From Parafannyhessea umbonata (lineage in GTDB: Bacteria; Actinomycetota; Coriobacteriia; Coriobacteriales; Atopobiaceae), in assembly GCF_900105025.1 (NCBI RefSeq), contig NZ_LT629759.1:1426001-1490000 (forward strand): a stretch of 64,000 bases of DNA. Direction: 5' to 3'. Positions within the stretch are counted from its first letter, which is position 1. Each line of letters begins with the position of its first letter. Positions 22,376 to 31,703 of this stretch are shown here, in pieces. The position numbers and the translations under genes were made by a program. The notes beneath the pieces are model-generated. The model saw nothing but the letters and a program-made list of their open reading frames with translations, had not been told where the DNA came from and made no database searches.

Positions 22376-25249
22376 TCACCCCGTGTTCTGCAGGCCGGCG
22401 GAGACTCCGGACACGGTGCAGAGGATGAGGTAGATCAGGCGCTCCTTCTCGTCCGCCGTAAGCACCTCGCCACGTAGCCTCATGCGCGCAAGCGACATGA
22501 CCTGCGCGATGGACAGCGCGTTCACGTACGGCAGGCGCATGCGGATGACGGGGCCAAGCACGCGGCGGTGCTGCAGCGGCCAGTCGTCACCCACGATGGC
22601 AAGCACCCACTTGCGCGTCAGGCGCATCTCGTCCAGGACCTTCTGGCTCAGGTCGTCGCGATCGCCCAGCGACAGGTACAGCTTGCCGATGCGCTCGTCC
22701 GTCTTGGAAAGCGACATCTCGATGTTGTCGATGAACGTCGAGAAGAGCGGCCATTCGCGGTAGGCACTCTGCAGTCGCTCCAGGTCGTTGAACTTCTCGC
22801 ACGCCGTGCCCAGGCCGTACCACGCGGCCAGGTTGATGCGCGCCTGCGACCACGAGAAGATCCACGGGATCGTACGCAGGTCGTCCAGGGACTTCGCGCC
22901 CAGTCCGCGCTTGGCGGGGCGGCTGCCGATGGGCATGAGGCCAACCTCGGTGAGCGGCGTGACGGTGCTGAACCACTCCGCGAAGCCGTCCGTGTTCAGC
23001 AGGTCGAGGTAGCGGTCGCGGCTCGCCTTGCTCAGCGCGTCCGAGACGTCCTCGTACTCGTTCGTCGACTCCGTGTTGAGGAGCTCGGTCGAAGGCGCGC
23101 TCTGCATGAGCGTCGCGCCGGCGACCTCCTCGATGTGGCGACGGGCCAACGTCTTGTTGCCGTAGCGCGCGAATATGACCTCGCCCTGCTCGGTGAGCTT
23201 GAAGCGGCAGTTCACGGAGCCCTTCGGCTGCGCCAGCACCGCGCGGTTTGCGGGGCCGCCGCCACGGCCGACGGCGCCGCCACGGCCGTGCATCAGCGTG
23301 AGGTCGATGTCATTCTCGTTCGCCCACTTAGCGATGGCCGCCTGGGCCTTGTGCAGCACGAACGTCGCCGTGGTCGGACCCTCGTCCTTCGAGGAGTCGG
23401 AGTAGCCGAGCATGACCTCCATCTTGCGGCCGGTCTGGGACAGGCGGCGCTGGACGTCGGGCAGCTCCAGCATCTGGTTTAGGGTGTCGACGGCGTTCTC
23501 GAGGTCCTCCACCTGCTCGAACAGGGGAATGACGTCGAGCACGGGCACGTCCTCCTCGTGCGCGAACGCGAGGCGCGCGAGCTCGTAGACGTCTGCAACG
23601 TTCTGGGCGCTCTTCGTGAAGCTGATGATGTAGCGGCGTGCGGCCTTCACGCCGTTGCGGCGCTGGATCGACCCGATGGCGCGGAAGGTGTCCAGCACCT
23701 CCTTCGTCATGGGCGCAAGCTCGCCGTTCTCGCCCCAGCGACCGTGCTCGCGGATGTCTGCGAGCGCGCGGCTGTGCACGAGCGAGTGCTGGCGGAACTC
23801 CATCTCCACCAGGTGGAAGCCGAAGGTCTCCGCCTGCCAGATGACCTTCTGGACCGGGCCGTACGCCGTGCGGACGGCGCCGGCCTTCGCGAGGGACGAC
23901 TGCACCACCCTCAGGTCGCGGATGTAGTCCTCCGCCGTCTGGTACATGATGTCCGCCGTGCGCTGGATGGTGGCGTCCAGACGGTTGGATATCACGATCA
24001 TGGCGGCGCGGTGCAGCTCGGACGCAGACACGCGCAGCGCGGAGGCGGAAAGCGCCTCGCTCATCTCGACCTGGTGGCTCCACAGGTTCATGAGCTCCTT
24101 GGAGGGCTTCGTCGTGCGCGCGTCGAGCGTGAGGTTGCGGCCGACCCACGCGGTGCGGTCACGCAGCGCCTCCAGCACGTGGACGCGGTACTTCTCGGAC
24201 ACCTCGCGGCTGACCTTCGCGGTGACGTTGGGGTTGCCGTCGCGATCGGAGCCAATCCAGCTGCCGGGGTGGAAGAACGCGGGGCAGACGGGCGGCACGG
24301 TGCCGGCCTTGTCGCCCAGCTCCCAATCGTCGAAGCGACGGTACACGTCCGGCACGGTGTCGAACAGCGTGCTGTCGAAGATCGAGATGACCGTGTCGGC
24401 CTCCTGGACCGGCGTCGGCTTCTTGATGGCGATGGGACTCGTACGCAGCAGGGCCTCTATCTCCTGCAGCATGCGGCGCTCGTTCTCCGCGCGCTCCGTC
24501 GGCCCCAGGTACGGGCGCTGCTCAAGCAGATCCGCGATGCGGCGGATCTTGCCCTCGGTCGCCTTGCGGCGTGCCTCGGTGGGGTGCGCGGTGAACACGG
24601 GGTGGAACTCCAGGCGCTCGAGCAGCGCGTGCGCCTTCGCGCGGCCGCACTCGTCCACGAGCTTGTCGTAGGCCACGGTGATCTCGTTCACGGGATCCTC
24701 GCGCGACTGCGTGTCGACGCTCGCCTCGCGGGCGCGCAGCGCGTGCACGCGGTAGTTCTCCTCGCAGATGTTTGCAAGGTGGAAGTAGGCGGTCAGAGCG
24801 CGCACGATGAGGGTCTCGTCCTCGAGGGACATCTCGTCGATGGTGCTCACGCAGTCGTCGAACGCGTCACGTCCCTCCTGGTCGTCGTCGCCCGCGGTCT
24901 CGCTGCGCGTCGCGACCAGCGAGTCGTGCAGGATGTGGTCGAACTCGTCGCGCAGGCGCGGGTCGTACTCCTTCAGCACCTTGCGCACCAGACGCAGGAA
25001 CAGCGTCATGTTCGCCCTGATGGAATCGGGGACGTCCACGCCGGTGAGCATCGTTGCCGCCTGGGCGAGCTCGGCCGCCTCCTCCGCCGTCGGGTAGATG
25101 GTGGGGCGATCCTCGCGCTTGAAGTTAAGAAGCTCCTCGATCGTCTTGGGGTTCTTCTGGGCAAAGTCCTCGGCCACGCTCTTGAGGCCGATGCCCCTCT
25201 CCCCCGCGCAGCCGGTCGCCTGGCCGGCCGCACCCGTAACTTCTGACAC
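22376..25249 (-). CDS. ppc: Phosphoenolpyruvate carboxylase
   Basis: A 957-residue cytoplasmic enzyme that adds bicarbonate to PEP to give oxaloacetate, replenishing the C4 pool. All diagnostic motifs are present: FTAHPTEARR with the catalytic His, GSDRDGNPNVT, LGYSDSSKDEG, MHGRGGAVGRGGGP, QPKGSV, and the C-terminal LQNTG. The length is normal. I chose the GTG at 25249 because GAGGAGGA lies just upstream; a TTG 36 nt further out has no such site. It is transcribed divergently from a flippase gene. Confidence 0.95.
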   Translation of the reverse strand: MSEVTGAAGQATGCAGERGIGLKSVAEDFAQKNPKTIEELLNFKREDRPTIYPTAEEAAELAQAATMLTGVDVPDSIRANMTLFLRLVRKVLKEYDPRLRDEFDHILHDSLVATRSETAGDDDQEGRDAFDDCVSTIDEMSLEDETLIVRALTAYFHLANICEENYRVHALRAREASVDTQSREDPVNEITVAYDKLVDECGRAKAHALLERLEFHPVFTAHPTEARRKATEGKIRRIADLLEQRPYLGPTERAENERRMLQEIEALLRTSPIAIKKPTPVQEADTVISIFDSTLFDTVPDVYRRFDDWELGDKAGTVPPVCPAFFHPGSWIGSDRDGNPNVTAKVSREVSEKYRVHVLEALRDRTAWVGRNLTLDARTTKPSKELMNLWSHQVEMSEALSASALRVSASELHRAAMIVISNRLDATIQRTADIMYQTAEDYIRDLRVVQSSLAKAGAVRTAYGPVQKVIWQAETFGFHLVEMEFRQHSLVHSRALADIREHGRWGENGELAPMTKEVLDTFRAIGSIQRRNGVKAARRYIISFTKSAQNVADVYELARLAFAHEEDVPVLDVIPLFEQVEDLENAVDTLNQMLELPDVQRRLSQTGRKMEVMLGYSDSSKDEGPTTATFVLHKAQAAIAKWANENDIDLTLMHGRGGAVGRGGGPANRAVLAQPKGSVNCRFKLTEQGEVIFARYGNKTLARRHIEEVAGATLMQSAPSTELLNTESTNEYEDVSDALSKASRDRYLDLLNTDGFAEWFSTVTPLTEVGLMPIGSRPAKRGLGAKSLDDLRTIPWIFSWSQARINLAAWYGLGTACEKFNDLERLQSAYREWPLFSTFIDNIEMSLSKTDERIGKLYLSLGDRDDLSQKVLDEMRLTRKWVLAIVGDDWPLQHRRVLGPVIRMRLPYVNALSIAQVMSLARMRLRGEVLTADEKERLIYLILCTVSGVSAGLQNTG

Positions 25250-25301
25250 TGCGTTCCTCCTCTGCCGTCTGACGATGGGCGCCAACGCATTAGCTCGCAG
25301 G

Positions 25302-25330
25302 AATATTGCGAGTACACCTTACCGCGACAA
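25302..25330 (-). promoter_or_regulatory. Candidate promoter of ppc
   Basis: On the minus strand TTGTCG is followed after 17 nt by AATATT, a fair sigma-70-type pair about 50 nt upstream of the ppc start. The rest of the 25250-25618 intergenic stretch shows no gene; it must also hold the flippase promoter. Confidence 0.45.
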
Positions 25331-25618
25331 CGTGGGCGTCACCACTTTGGCACGCACGCGAAACTCAATATTCACCTATCGGGCGAGAAAAACACGGCGC
25401 CCAAGGAAGAAACCGCACCTCTGGCCGAATTCTGGGCAACGTGGGTGGCCCTTCTCGCTAACCAAGCCCCAATCGCATGACGCGCGGCATCGCCCCACAA
25501 CGGCTATGCTTGTGTCACGCGAGCTTGCGCCACGCGAGCGGGCGCGGGCGAGAAGACCGCGCGCCTTGCGCCGGAGCCCGCCGCCAACTGCAGCCCACCA
25601 CCACACGAAGGCGCACCC

Positions 25619-27076
25619 ATGAGCAACCCCCTCCGCAACCTCAGACGCACCACCCCGCAGCCGACAGGCCAGCCAGATGGCGTCTCCACACGTCTCCGCA
25701 ATGCACGCGCGCGTGCCGCCGCCCCATCGCAGGCAAAGGCAAAGTCCCAGGAGCCGGGGTTCCTGCGCCGCGTGGTCGACCACTGGTGGGACCGCCTCAT
25801 CGGCGCCGTGTATTCCGGCTCGCTCTCCAGCCAGACCGCGCGCTACGCCGCGCACGACTCGCGGCTCGACTACGTGATGAACTCCATCGGCATGGGCGTC
25901 TGGGGCGCGCTCTTCCCCATCCTCACCATCGTGGCGTCGCGCCTTGCCGGCGCGGAGCAGGCCGGCATGTTCTCCATGGCGTTCGTGATCGCGAACCTGC
26001 TCATCTTCATCGGCAACTACGGCGTGCGCACCTACCAGGTGTCCGACATCGACGAGACCGAGTCGTTTCTGGCCTACCAGATCCACCGCGTCCTGGCATG
26101 CGTGCTCATGATCCTTGCCGGCTGGCTGTTCTGCCTGGTCAGGGGCTATGCGGGAGAAATGCTCACCATCTGCTGGGGAACGTTTGCCTTCAGGGTGATA
26201 GACGCGTTCGCGGACGTGTACGAGGGCAGGCTGCAGCAGATGGACAAGCTGTACCTTTCGGGCGTCTCGCAGGCGGTGCGCTGCGTCGCCGGCGTCGCGG
26301 CGTTTACCGTGGTGCTCTTCGTCACGCGCTCCATCCCCGTGGCGTCCATCGCGCTTGCCGTCGTCGCGCTGGCGTCGCTCGTGATCGTCACCATACCGCT
26401 CGCCCTGTTCGAGACGCCCAAGTCCCGCGGCTGGGAGCTGCAGGAGGTCCGCGAGATCTTCCAGGAATGCTTCCCAGCGTTTCTCGCCCAGTTCATCTTC
26501 ACGCTGGTGGAGTCCATCCCCAAGTTCGTGATGGAGGGCACGCTCGCCTACCAGAGCCAGCTGTACTTCAACGCGATCTACTTCCCCGCGCAGAGCATCC
26601 TCATGGTGATCGGCCTGGTGTACAAGCCGCAGCTCGTGCGCCTGGCAAACATCTGGTCGGACCCCAGCCGCCGCAGGCGCTTCGACCTCATCATCGTGGC
26701 GGTGCTGGCGCTCACCGCGCTTGTTACCGTGGTCTACCTGGGCTTCGCCGCGTGGATCGGCATCCCCATAACCAGCTTTCTCTATGGGCTCGACTTCGAG
26801 CCGTACCGCACGGCGCAGTACATGATGATCGTGGCCGGCGGCATGACCGCCGCCATCGACTTCCTGTACCAGATCGTGACGGTCCTTCGCCAGCAGGAGA
26901 AGGCCACCAGCGCCTACGGCATCGCGCTCGCCGTGGTCACGATCCTCTCCATCGTGCTCGTGCGCACGATGGGCTTCTATGGCGCCGTGTGGGCGTACCT
27001 GGTGGTCATGATCGTGCTGCTGGGCCTCATGATCTTCCAGTACGTGCGCGTGCGCCTGAACCCCAAGGAGTTCTAG
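25619..27076 (+). CDS. MATE/Wzx-like polysaccharide flippase
   Basis: A 485-residue membrane protein with about twelve to fourteen hydrophobic segments after a basic, Pro/Ala-rich N-terminal tail of about 50 residues. The layout and motifs (YVMNSIGMGVWGALFPILTI, VIANLLIFIGNYGVRTYQVSD) fit the MOP superfamily polysaccharide-export branch that flips lipid-linked sugar units. GAAGG precedes ATG 25619. No glycosyltransferases are adjacent, so the cargo is not defined. Confidence 0.75.
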   Translation: MSNPLRNLRRTTPQPTGQPDGVSTRLRNARARAAAPSQAKAKSQEPGFLRRVVDHWWDRLIGAVYSGSLSSQTARYAAHDSRLDYVMNSIGMGVWGALFPILTIVASRLAGAEQAGMFSMAFVIANLLIFIGNYGVRTYQVSDIDETESFLAYQIHRVLACVLMILAGWLFCLVRGYAGEMLTICWGTFAFRVIDAFADVYEGRLQQMDKLYLSGVSQAVRCVAGVAAFTVVLFVTRSIPVASIALAVVALASLVIVTIPLALFETPKSRGWELQEVREIFQECFPAFLAQFIFTLVESIPKFVMEGTLAYQSQLYFNAIYFPAQSILMVIGLVYKPQLVRLANIWSDPSRRRRFDLIIVAVLALTALVTVVYLGFAAWIGIPITSFLYGLDFEPYRTAQYMMIVAGGMTAAIDFLYQIVTVLRQQEKATSAYGIALAVVTILSIVLVRTMGFYGAVWAYLVVMIVLLGLMIFQYVRVRLNPKEF

Positions 27077-27152
27077 GAACGCCGGGCGCGGCGCCCCATC
27101 CCGCCTCCCACCGCCCACCCGGCCCCGTTCGCGGGCGAGAAGCGCATACTGT

Positions 27153-27185
27153 CTTAACTGTATTAGTTTCACTAGTACACTTAAG
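27153..27185. promoter_or_regulatory. 33-bp palindromic operator of the GntR-ABC operon
   Basis: CTTAA-TGTA-TAGT and ACTA-TACA-TTAAG half-sites match symmetrically around a short centre, with three mismatched positions per arm. It lies about 57 nt upstream of the GntR start in an AT-rich promoter, where the YtrA-type repressor of the operon would bind. Confidence 0.65.
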
Positions 27186-27241
27186 ACGCAGAGACGCACG
27201 GCTACCTTTGGCATATGCCACGACGTCGGATCGGAGGCGAC

Positions 27242-27601
27242 GTGATCCAGGTCAACTACCAAGACTCTCGCCCCATCTACCAGCAGGTTCACGATGGCTT
27301 CAGGCGGCAGATCCTGGCGGGCGTGCTACGCCCTGGCGACCAGCTGCCCTCGGTCCGCGAGCTGTCAACAAGGCTTGCGGTGAACCCCAACACCGTGCAG
27401 CGGGCGTATCGCGAGCTGGAGCAAGAGGGCTGCGTCTACTCCGTCCGGGGCAAGGGTAGCTTCGTGGCGGACGCGTCGGACGCCGCTCGGACGCACCAGG
27501 CGGAGCTCCTCGGGCGGTTCGACTCGCTCGTCCAGGAGCTGCAGGCTCTGGGCGTCACGCCCGAGCAGCTCCGCCAGAGACTTGAGGGAGGCACAACATG
27601 A
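27242..27601 (+). CDS. GntR-family (YtrA-type) regulator
   Basis: A 119-residue protein: a winged helix-turn-helix (PIYQQVHDGFRRQILAGVLRPGDQLPSVRELSTRLAVN is the region, followed by NTVQRAYRELEQEG) and a short C-terminal helix pair, as in YtrA-type regulators of ABC transporter operons. I place the start at GTG 27242 because GGAGG lies 5 nt before it; an ATG 27 nt upstream has no clear site. It overlaps the ABC ATPase start by 4 nt, and a large palindrome lies in its promoter, so the operon is probably self-repressed. Confidence 0.85.
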   Translation: MIQVNYQDSRPIYQQVHDGFRRQILAGVLRPGDQLPSVRELSTRLAVNPNTVQRAYRELEQEGCVYSVRGKGSFVADASDAARTHQAELLGRFDSLVQELQALGVTPEQLRQRLEGGTT

Positions 27602-28485
27602 CGAACGCAATCGAGGTGCACGAGCTTCACAAGGCATTTGGCGACGTCAGAGCGTTGGGCGGCGCAAGCCTCACCGTGCCCGCAGGTTCCGTGTACGGCC
27701 TCGTGGGGCCAAATGGCTCTGGAAAGACGACGCTTTTGTCCATCGTGCGCGGTGTCGTACGCCCAACCTCGGGAGAGGCCCTCGTCTTTGGCAGGCCCCC
27801 GCTTGACGACCCCGCGGTCAAGGGCCGCATCGCATTCGCGTCCGGAAACCCCTACTTCCTCAAGCCGGAAAGCGCGGACGGCATGGCACGGTTCTACCGC
27901 TCCGTGCTGCCGAGCTTCGACGTGGACCGCTACCTGGAGCTCGCACCGCTCTTCGAGGTCGACCGCACCCGTCCGCTCAGGAAGCTCAGTCGCGGTGCCC
28001 GTGCGAAGGCCGCGCTCCTGCTCGCCCTCTCCTGCACCGCCGACCTGCTCCTGCTGGACGAGGCCATGGACCTCGTAGACCCCATCGCCCGCAAACGGAT
28101 GTGGAGCGTCGTGCTGGACCAGGTCTCATCGCGAGGGCTCACCGTCGTCGCGGCCACCCACAACCTGCGCGAGCTGGAAGGCGTGTGCGACCACCTTGCG
28201 ATTCTGGACAGGGGCGTCGTGCGGGACGAGGCTGATCTCAACGAGCCCGTATCAGATATCGTGAAGGTTCAGGTCATGCTGCCGGAGGGTGCCGAACTGC
28301 CCACAGGACTCGAGGTCGTCCACGCGAGACCCGAGGGAAGGCTGCTCACCCTCCTGGTGCACGGCAATGCGGGCGGGGTGCGAGAAGAGCTAGACACCGT
28401 CCACCCAACGTACCTCGATATCGTGCCGCTCTCTCTTGAGGAAAGGTTCGTCTGCGAGCTTGGAGGCGATGATCATGAGGCTTAA
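27598..28485 (+). CDS. ABC transporter ATP-binding protein, YtrB-like
   Basis: A 295-residue ATPase. Walker A is GPNGSGKT (37-44), Walker B LLLLDEAMD, and the switch His lies in VAATHN. The signature reads LSRGARAKA instead of LSGGQ, common in YtrB/CcmA-like exporters. The C-terminal 70 residues form an accessory domain. The ATG overlaps the regulator gene by 4 nt, and the stop overlaps the permease start. Substrate unknown; such operons often respond to cell-wall antibiotics or export peptides. Confidence 0.87.
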   Translation: MTNAIEVHELHKAFGDVRALGGASLTVPAGSVYGLVGPNGSGKTTLLSIVRGVVRPTSGEALVFGRPPLDDPAVKGRIAFASGNPYFLKPESADGMARFYRSVLPSFDVDRYLELAPLFEVDRTRPLRKLSRGARAKAALLLALSCTADLLLLDEAMDLVDPIARKRMWSVVLDQVSSRGLTVVAATHNLRELEGVCDHLAILDRGVVRDEADLNEPVSDIVKVQVMLPEGAELPTGLEVVHARPEGRLLTLLVHGNAGGVREELDTVHPTYLDIVPLSLEERFVCELGGDDHEA

Positions 28486-30256
28486 GGACACGGGTACCAT
28501 CCGCCGCACGCACGCATCATGCGGCCTTGGGCTCTTCGCGGACACGTGCCTGAGGATGCCGCACATCATGCTCGGGAGTCTGCTCGTCTACCTTGTACTT
28601 CTCGTTCCCTTGGCGCTGTCCGAAACGAAGCCTGACTCGATGGCCAACCTCGAGACCGCGCTCAGTGCCACCATACACCCGCTCGTTCCCCTAACGGCGC
28701 TCCTCTCGTTCTACAGCGTCGCGACGGCCTTCTCGTGGACGTTCGACCGCCAGGCAACAGATCTCTACGGGGCGCTACCCGTACGCAGGAGGACCCAGTT
28801 CCTCGCGCTGCTGCTCTCTTCGGTCGCGGCTCCCCTTTTCGGCCTGTTGGTGGCATGGCTCGTTTCCTGCGCGATTCTTGGATTCGGCCCGAATGTCGCC
28901 CCGATGATCCCTTGGCTGGGGGTGCAGCTTCTTCTCGTCGTCACGTTCAGCGGTCTTTCGGTGCTGTGCACGCAAGCCGCCGGACGCGCGGGGACTGCGT
29001 TCCTCTGCTTTATGATGGTAGGAATCTATGCCGAGGCCATGCGCCAGCTGGGACATGCGATCTACTTCTTGGTCGACCCTACCTTCGGGCTCTTTCTCCA
29101 GGGCGTGCACGCAAACGCAACCTGGCTTAGCCCACTTGCGCGCCTGTACCAACTCTCCCTGCACATCACGGGCGCAGCGGGAACGCCAGCGCCATGGATG
29201 TCGCAGCTTTGGCAGGCCCTTGGTGTGTACGCCCTTGTGAGCACGCTCTGCATGGGCGTTGCGGCGTGGTTGTTTGGACGGCGCGACCTCGAGCGCGCCG
29301 GAGACGGCTTCGTGTACGTGGCAGCACAGGAGTTGGTGGTCGCACTGTTCAGCCTCGCGATGGGGGCAGGCCTCGCATGCGTACTCTTCTTCATGGTGAT
29401 AGGGCCGGCCAAGTGGCAGCTCTCGGGCGTCCCAGCGCCCCTAATCTGTCTGGTAACGACGGCGTTCACCGCGCTCTCCTACGCAACGGTCACGGCGGTG
29501 GCGAAAAGGAGCGTGCGCTCGGTACGCGGACACATCCCCGTCCTTGCCGTAACGGCATCCATCGCGCTCGTCGCCAGCGTTGCGCTGGGTTGGGCAGGCA
29601 CGAGCAACGCCTCATACATCCCTCCCGCCAGCGAGATAAAGAGCGCGACCATGTCTGAGCTTTCCATGCCAATCACCAGCAAGAGTGCCATCAAGTCCCT
29701 TCGCAACCTGCACGCAAAACTCAATGAGGCCCGTACATCCTCATACGGCGCGACGTGGAAGGCCTACAGTTCCTTCGATATCGCATACCAGATGAAGGAT
29801 GGATCGAGCGTCATCCGCAGCTACTCACTACCCTGCACCGAAGACGGAACCATTCTGGACACCGACGCAGCAATCGCGGTGCGTCGCTTCAAAGCCGAGG
29901 GCGCCCTCGATGCCAACCTGAGGCAAACCGTCTCCAGCATGCTTGCCGGTAAGGAAGAGGTATGGGTGTCCGTGGACTGCCAAGACTCCTCCAACGGCAC
30001 CGATACGTCGTACAGGGTCTCGTCAGCCGATTACTCCAGCCTTCAGGAAAAGCTCGACGCCGATATCAACAAGAACGGCGCCGCTCGCATTACCTCGGTT
30101 CCGAATGAGTCCGCCTTGAGCCTCTCTATGAGCTACGCCTCTCCTTCCAAGGGAGACCTGACGATCACCATGGTCCTTAGTGAGAAAACTACCCCGTCGA
30201 CCTTGGCATGGCTACGCGAGCGCTATGCAACCACGATGCCCGCTTTGCGTGAATAG
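28475..30256 (+). CDS. ABC transporter permease with C-terminal soluble domain
   Basis: A 593-residue membrane protein. About ten hydrophobic segments fill the first 400 residues, and roughly 190 polar residues follow the last one (from SYIPPASEIK), probably outside the membrane. GGAGG at 28462-28466 fits ATG 28475 (8 nt) better than the ATG at 28469 (2 nt). It overlaps the ATPase gene by 11 nt and ends the operon, followed by a terminator at 30356. It is the membrane partner of the ATPase. Confidence 0.8.
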   Translation: MRLKDTGTIRRTHASCGLGLFADTCLRMPHIMLGSLLVYLVLLVPLALSETKPDSMANLETALSATIHPLVPLTALLSFYSVATAFSWTFDRQATDLYGALPVRRRTQFLALLLSSVAAPLFGLLVAWLVSCAILGFGPNVAPMIPWLGVQLLLVVTFSGLSVLCTQAAGRAGTAFLCFMMVGIYAEAMRQLGHAIYFLVDPTFGLFLQGVHANATWLSPLARLYQLSLHITGAAGTPAPWMSQLWQALGVYALVSTLCMGVAAWLFGRRDLERAGDGFVYVAAQELVVALFSLAMGAGLACVLFFMVIGPAKWQLSGVPAPLICLVTTAFTALSYATVTAVAKRSVRSVRGHIPVLAVTASIALVASVALGWAGTSNASYIPPASEIKSATMSELSMPITSKSAIKSLRNLHAKLNEARTSSYGATWKAYSSFDIAYQMKDGSSVIRSYSLPCTEDGTILDTDAAIAVRRFKAEGALDANLRQTVSSMLAGKEEVWVSVDCQDSSNGTDTSYRVSSADYSSLQEKLDADINKNGAARITSVPNESALSLSMSYASPSKGDLTITMVLSEKTTPSTLAWLRERYATTMPALRE

Positions 30257-30355
30257 TCGCGTCTCACTCGCACGCCAGCGCGTTTTGCTCTACCATGTTC
30301 CGTGCGGAATGAGGTTCTCCGCGGGGCAGAAGCCCCAAACCGCCTTCGGGATGAT

Positions 30356-30395
30356 GACCTCTGCCACTGTTATGGCGGCAGAGGTCTTTTCTTTT
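30356..30395 (+). terminator. Rho-independent terminator of the GntR-ABC operon
   Basis: Stem GACCTCTGCC / GGCAGAGGTC followed by TTTTCTTTT, a textbook terminator. Confidence 0.9.
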
Positions 30396-30447
30396 GCCGC
30401 GAGGACAAGGCCGCCCGAGCCGGACGGCCACGACGGAAAGAACGTTC

Positions 30448-31674
30448 ATGGAAGAGAGACTTCGCAGGGTTTGGCAAAGCTATGGGGGCGTTATCGTGCT
30501 GGGTGCAGTGGGCATCCCCATCGGTATTGCGGTGGGCGCCATAGACGCGGTGTTCGGCCGCGTGCTCATAGCGATCGGAGCTATCCGCGACGCGCACCCG
30601 TTCTGGTTCATACCGTTCCTCGCGGCGGCGGGCGCGCTCATTGCCTGGTCCTACCTGCGCTTTGGCAAGAACACCGGCCGTGGCATGAGCCTGGTGTTCG
30701 ACGTGGGCCTCGGGCGTGAGAACGTGATACCGCTGCGCCTCATCCCGCTCATCATGGGAGGCACGTGGATCACGCACCTGTTTGGCGGCAGCGCCGGCCG
30801 AGAGGGCGTCGCCGTGCAGATCGGTGCGACGCTCTCGCACTGGATCGGCTCCAAGCTGCCGTTCAGGCACCCCGGCAACACCTTCCTTCTGGTGGGCATG
30901 GCCGCCGGCTTCGCGGGGCTGTTCCGCACGCCGCTCGCCGCGACGCTGTTTGCGCTCGAGGTGCTGGTCGCCGGCAGGCTGGAGCTGCAGGCGCTCTTCC
31001 CCGCGCTCACGGCGTCCATCGCGGCAAGCGCCACGTCGGGCGCCCTTGGGCTCGAGAAGTTCGAGGTGCCCCTGGCCGTGAGCACAACCTTGGACCCAAG
31101 GACGCTCGCCCTCCTTGCCGTGCTGGGTGTGTGCTTTGGCGTGGTGGGAGGCCTGTTTGCCTGGTGCCTGAAATGGGGCAAGAAGATCGCCGCCGCGCGC
31201 ATCGAGCATCCCGTCAAGCGCATCGCCATCATGGGCGCGGCACTCTCCGTCGTGTTCCTGCTGCTGTGGCAGGGTCGCTACTCCGGGCTTGGCACCAACC
31301 TCATCTCCGCGAGCTTCGTGGACGGTGCCGCCGGCATCCGGCCGTGGGACTGGGCGCTCAAGTTCGCGCTCACGGTGCTCACGCTGTCCGCGGGGTTCCA
31401 GGGAGGCGAGGTCACGCCGCTCTTCTCCATCGGGGCGAGCCTCGGCGTGGTGCTGGGCGGCCTCATGGGCCTTCCCGTGCCGCTGGTTGCGGCGCTGGGA
31501 TACGCCGCCGTGTTTGGCTCTGCCACGAACACGCTGCTTGCGCCCACGTTCATAGGCGCGGAGGTGTTTGGCTTTGCCTACCTGCCGCACTTCTTTGTGG
31601 TGTGCGCCGTGGCGTACCTGTTCAACATGGACAAGTCGATCTATGCGCTGCAGGAGGTTGGCTACCGCAGGTAG
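30448..31674 (+). CDS. ClC-family chloride channel/antiporter
   Basis: A 408-residue ClC protein with about ten to twelve membrane segments. The selectivity motif GGSAGREGVAVQIGA carries the gating glutamate (Glu119), and FQGGEVTPLFSIGASLG is the second conserved loop. Pro after GREG is replaced by Val, as in YfeO-like members. There is no CBS domain. ATG 30448 follows GGAAAG. It may exchange chloride or fluoride; a fluoride-type ClC cannot be excluded. Confidence 0.85.
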   Translation: MEERLRRVWQSYGGVIVLGAVGIPIGIAVGAIDAVFGRVLIAIGAIRDAHPFWFIPFLAAAGALIAWSYLRFGKNTGRGMSLVFDVGLGRENVIPLRLIPLIMGGTWITHLFGGSAGREGVAVQIGATLSHWIGSKLPFRHPGNTFLLVGMAAGFAGLFRTPLAATLFALEVLVAGRLELQALFPALTASIAASATSGALGLEKFEVPLAVSTTLDPRTLALLAVLGVCFGVVGGLFAWCLKWGKKIAAARIEHPVKRIAIMGAALSVVFLLLWQGRYSGLGTNLISASFVDGAAGIRPWDWALKFALTVLTLSAGFQGGEVTPLFSIGASLGVVLGGLMGLPVPLVAALGYAAVFGSATNTLLAPTFIGAEVFGFAYLPHFFVVCAVAYLFNMDKSIYALQEVGYRR

Positions 31675-31703
31675 CCTCCTGGTCCAAACCGGCGGGGGCG
31701 CGC

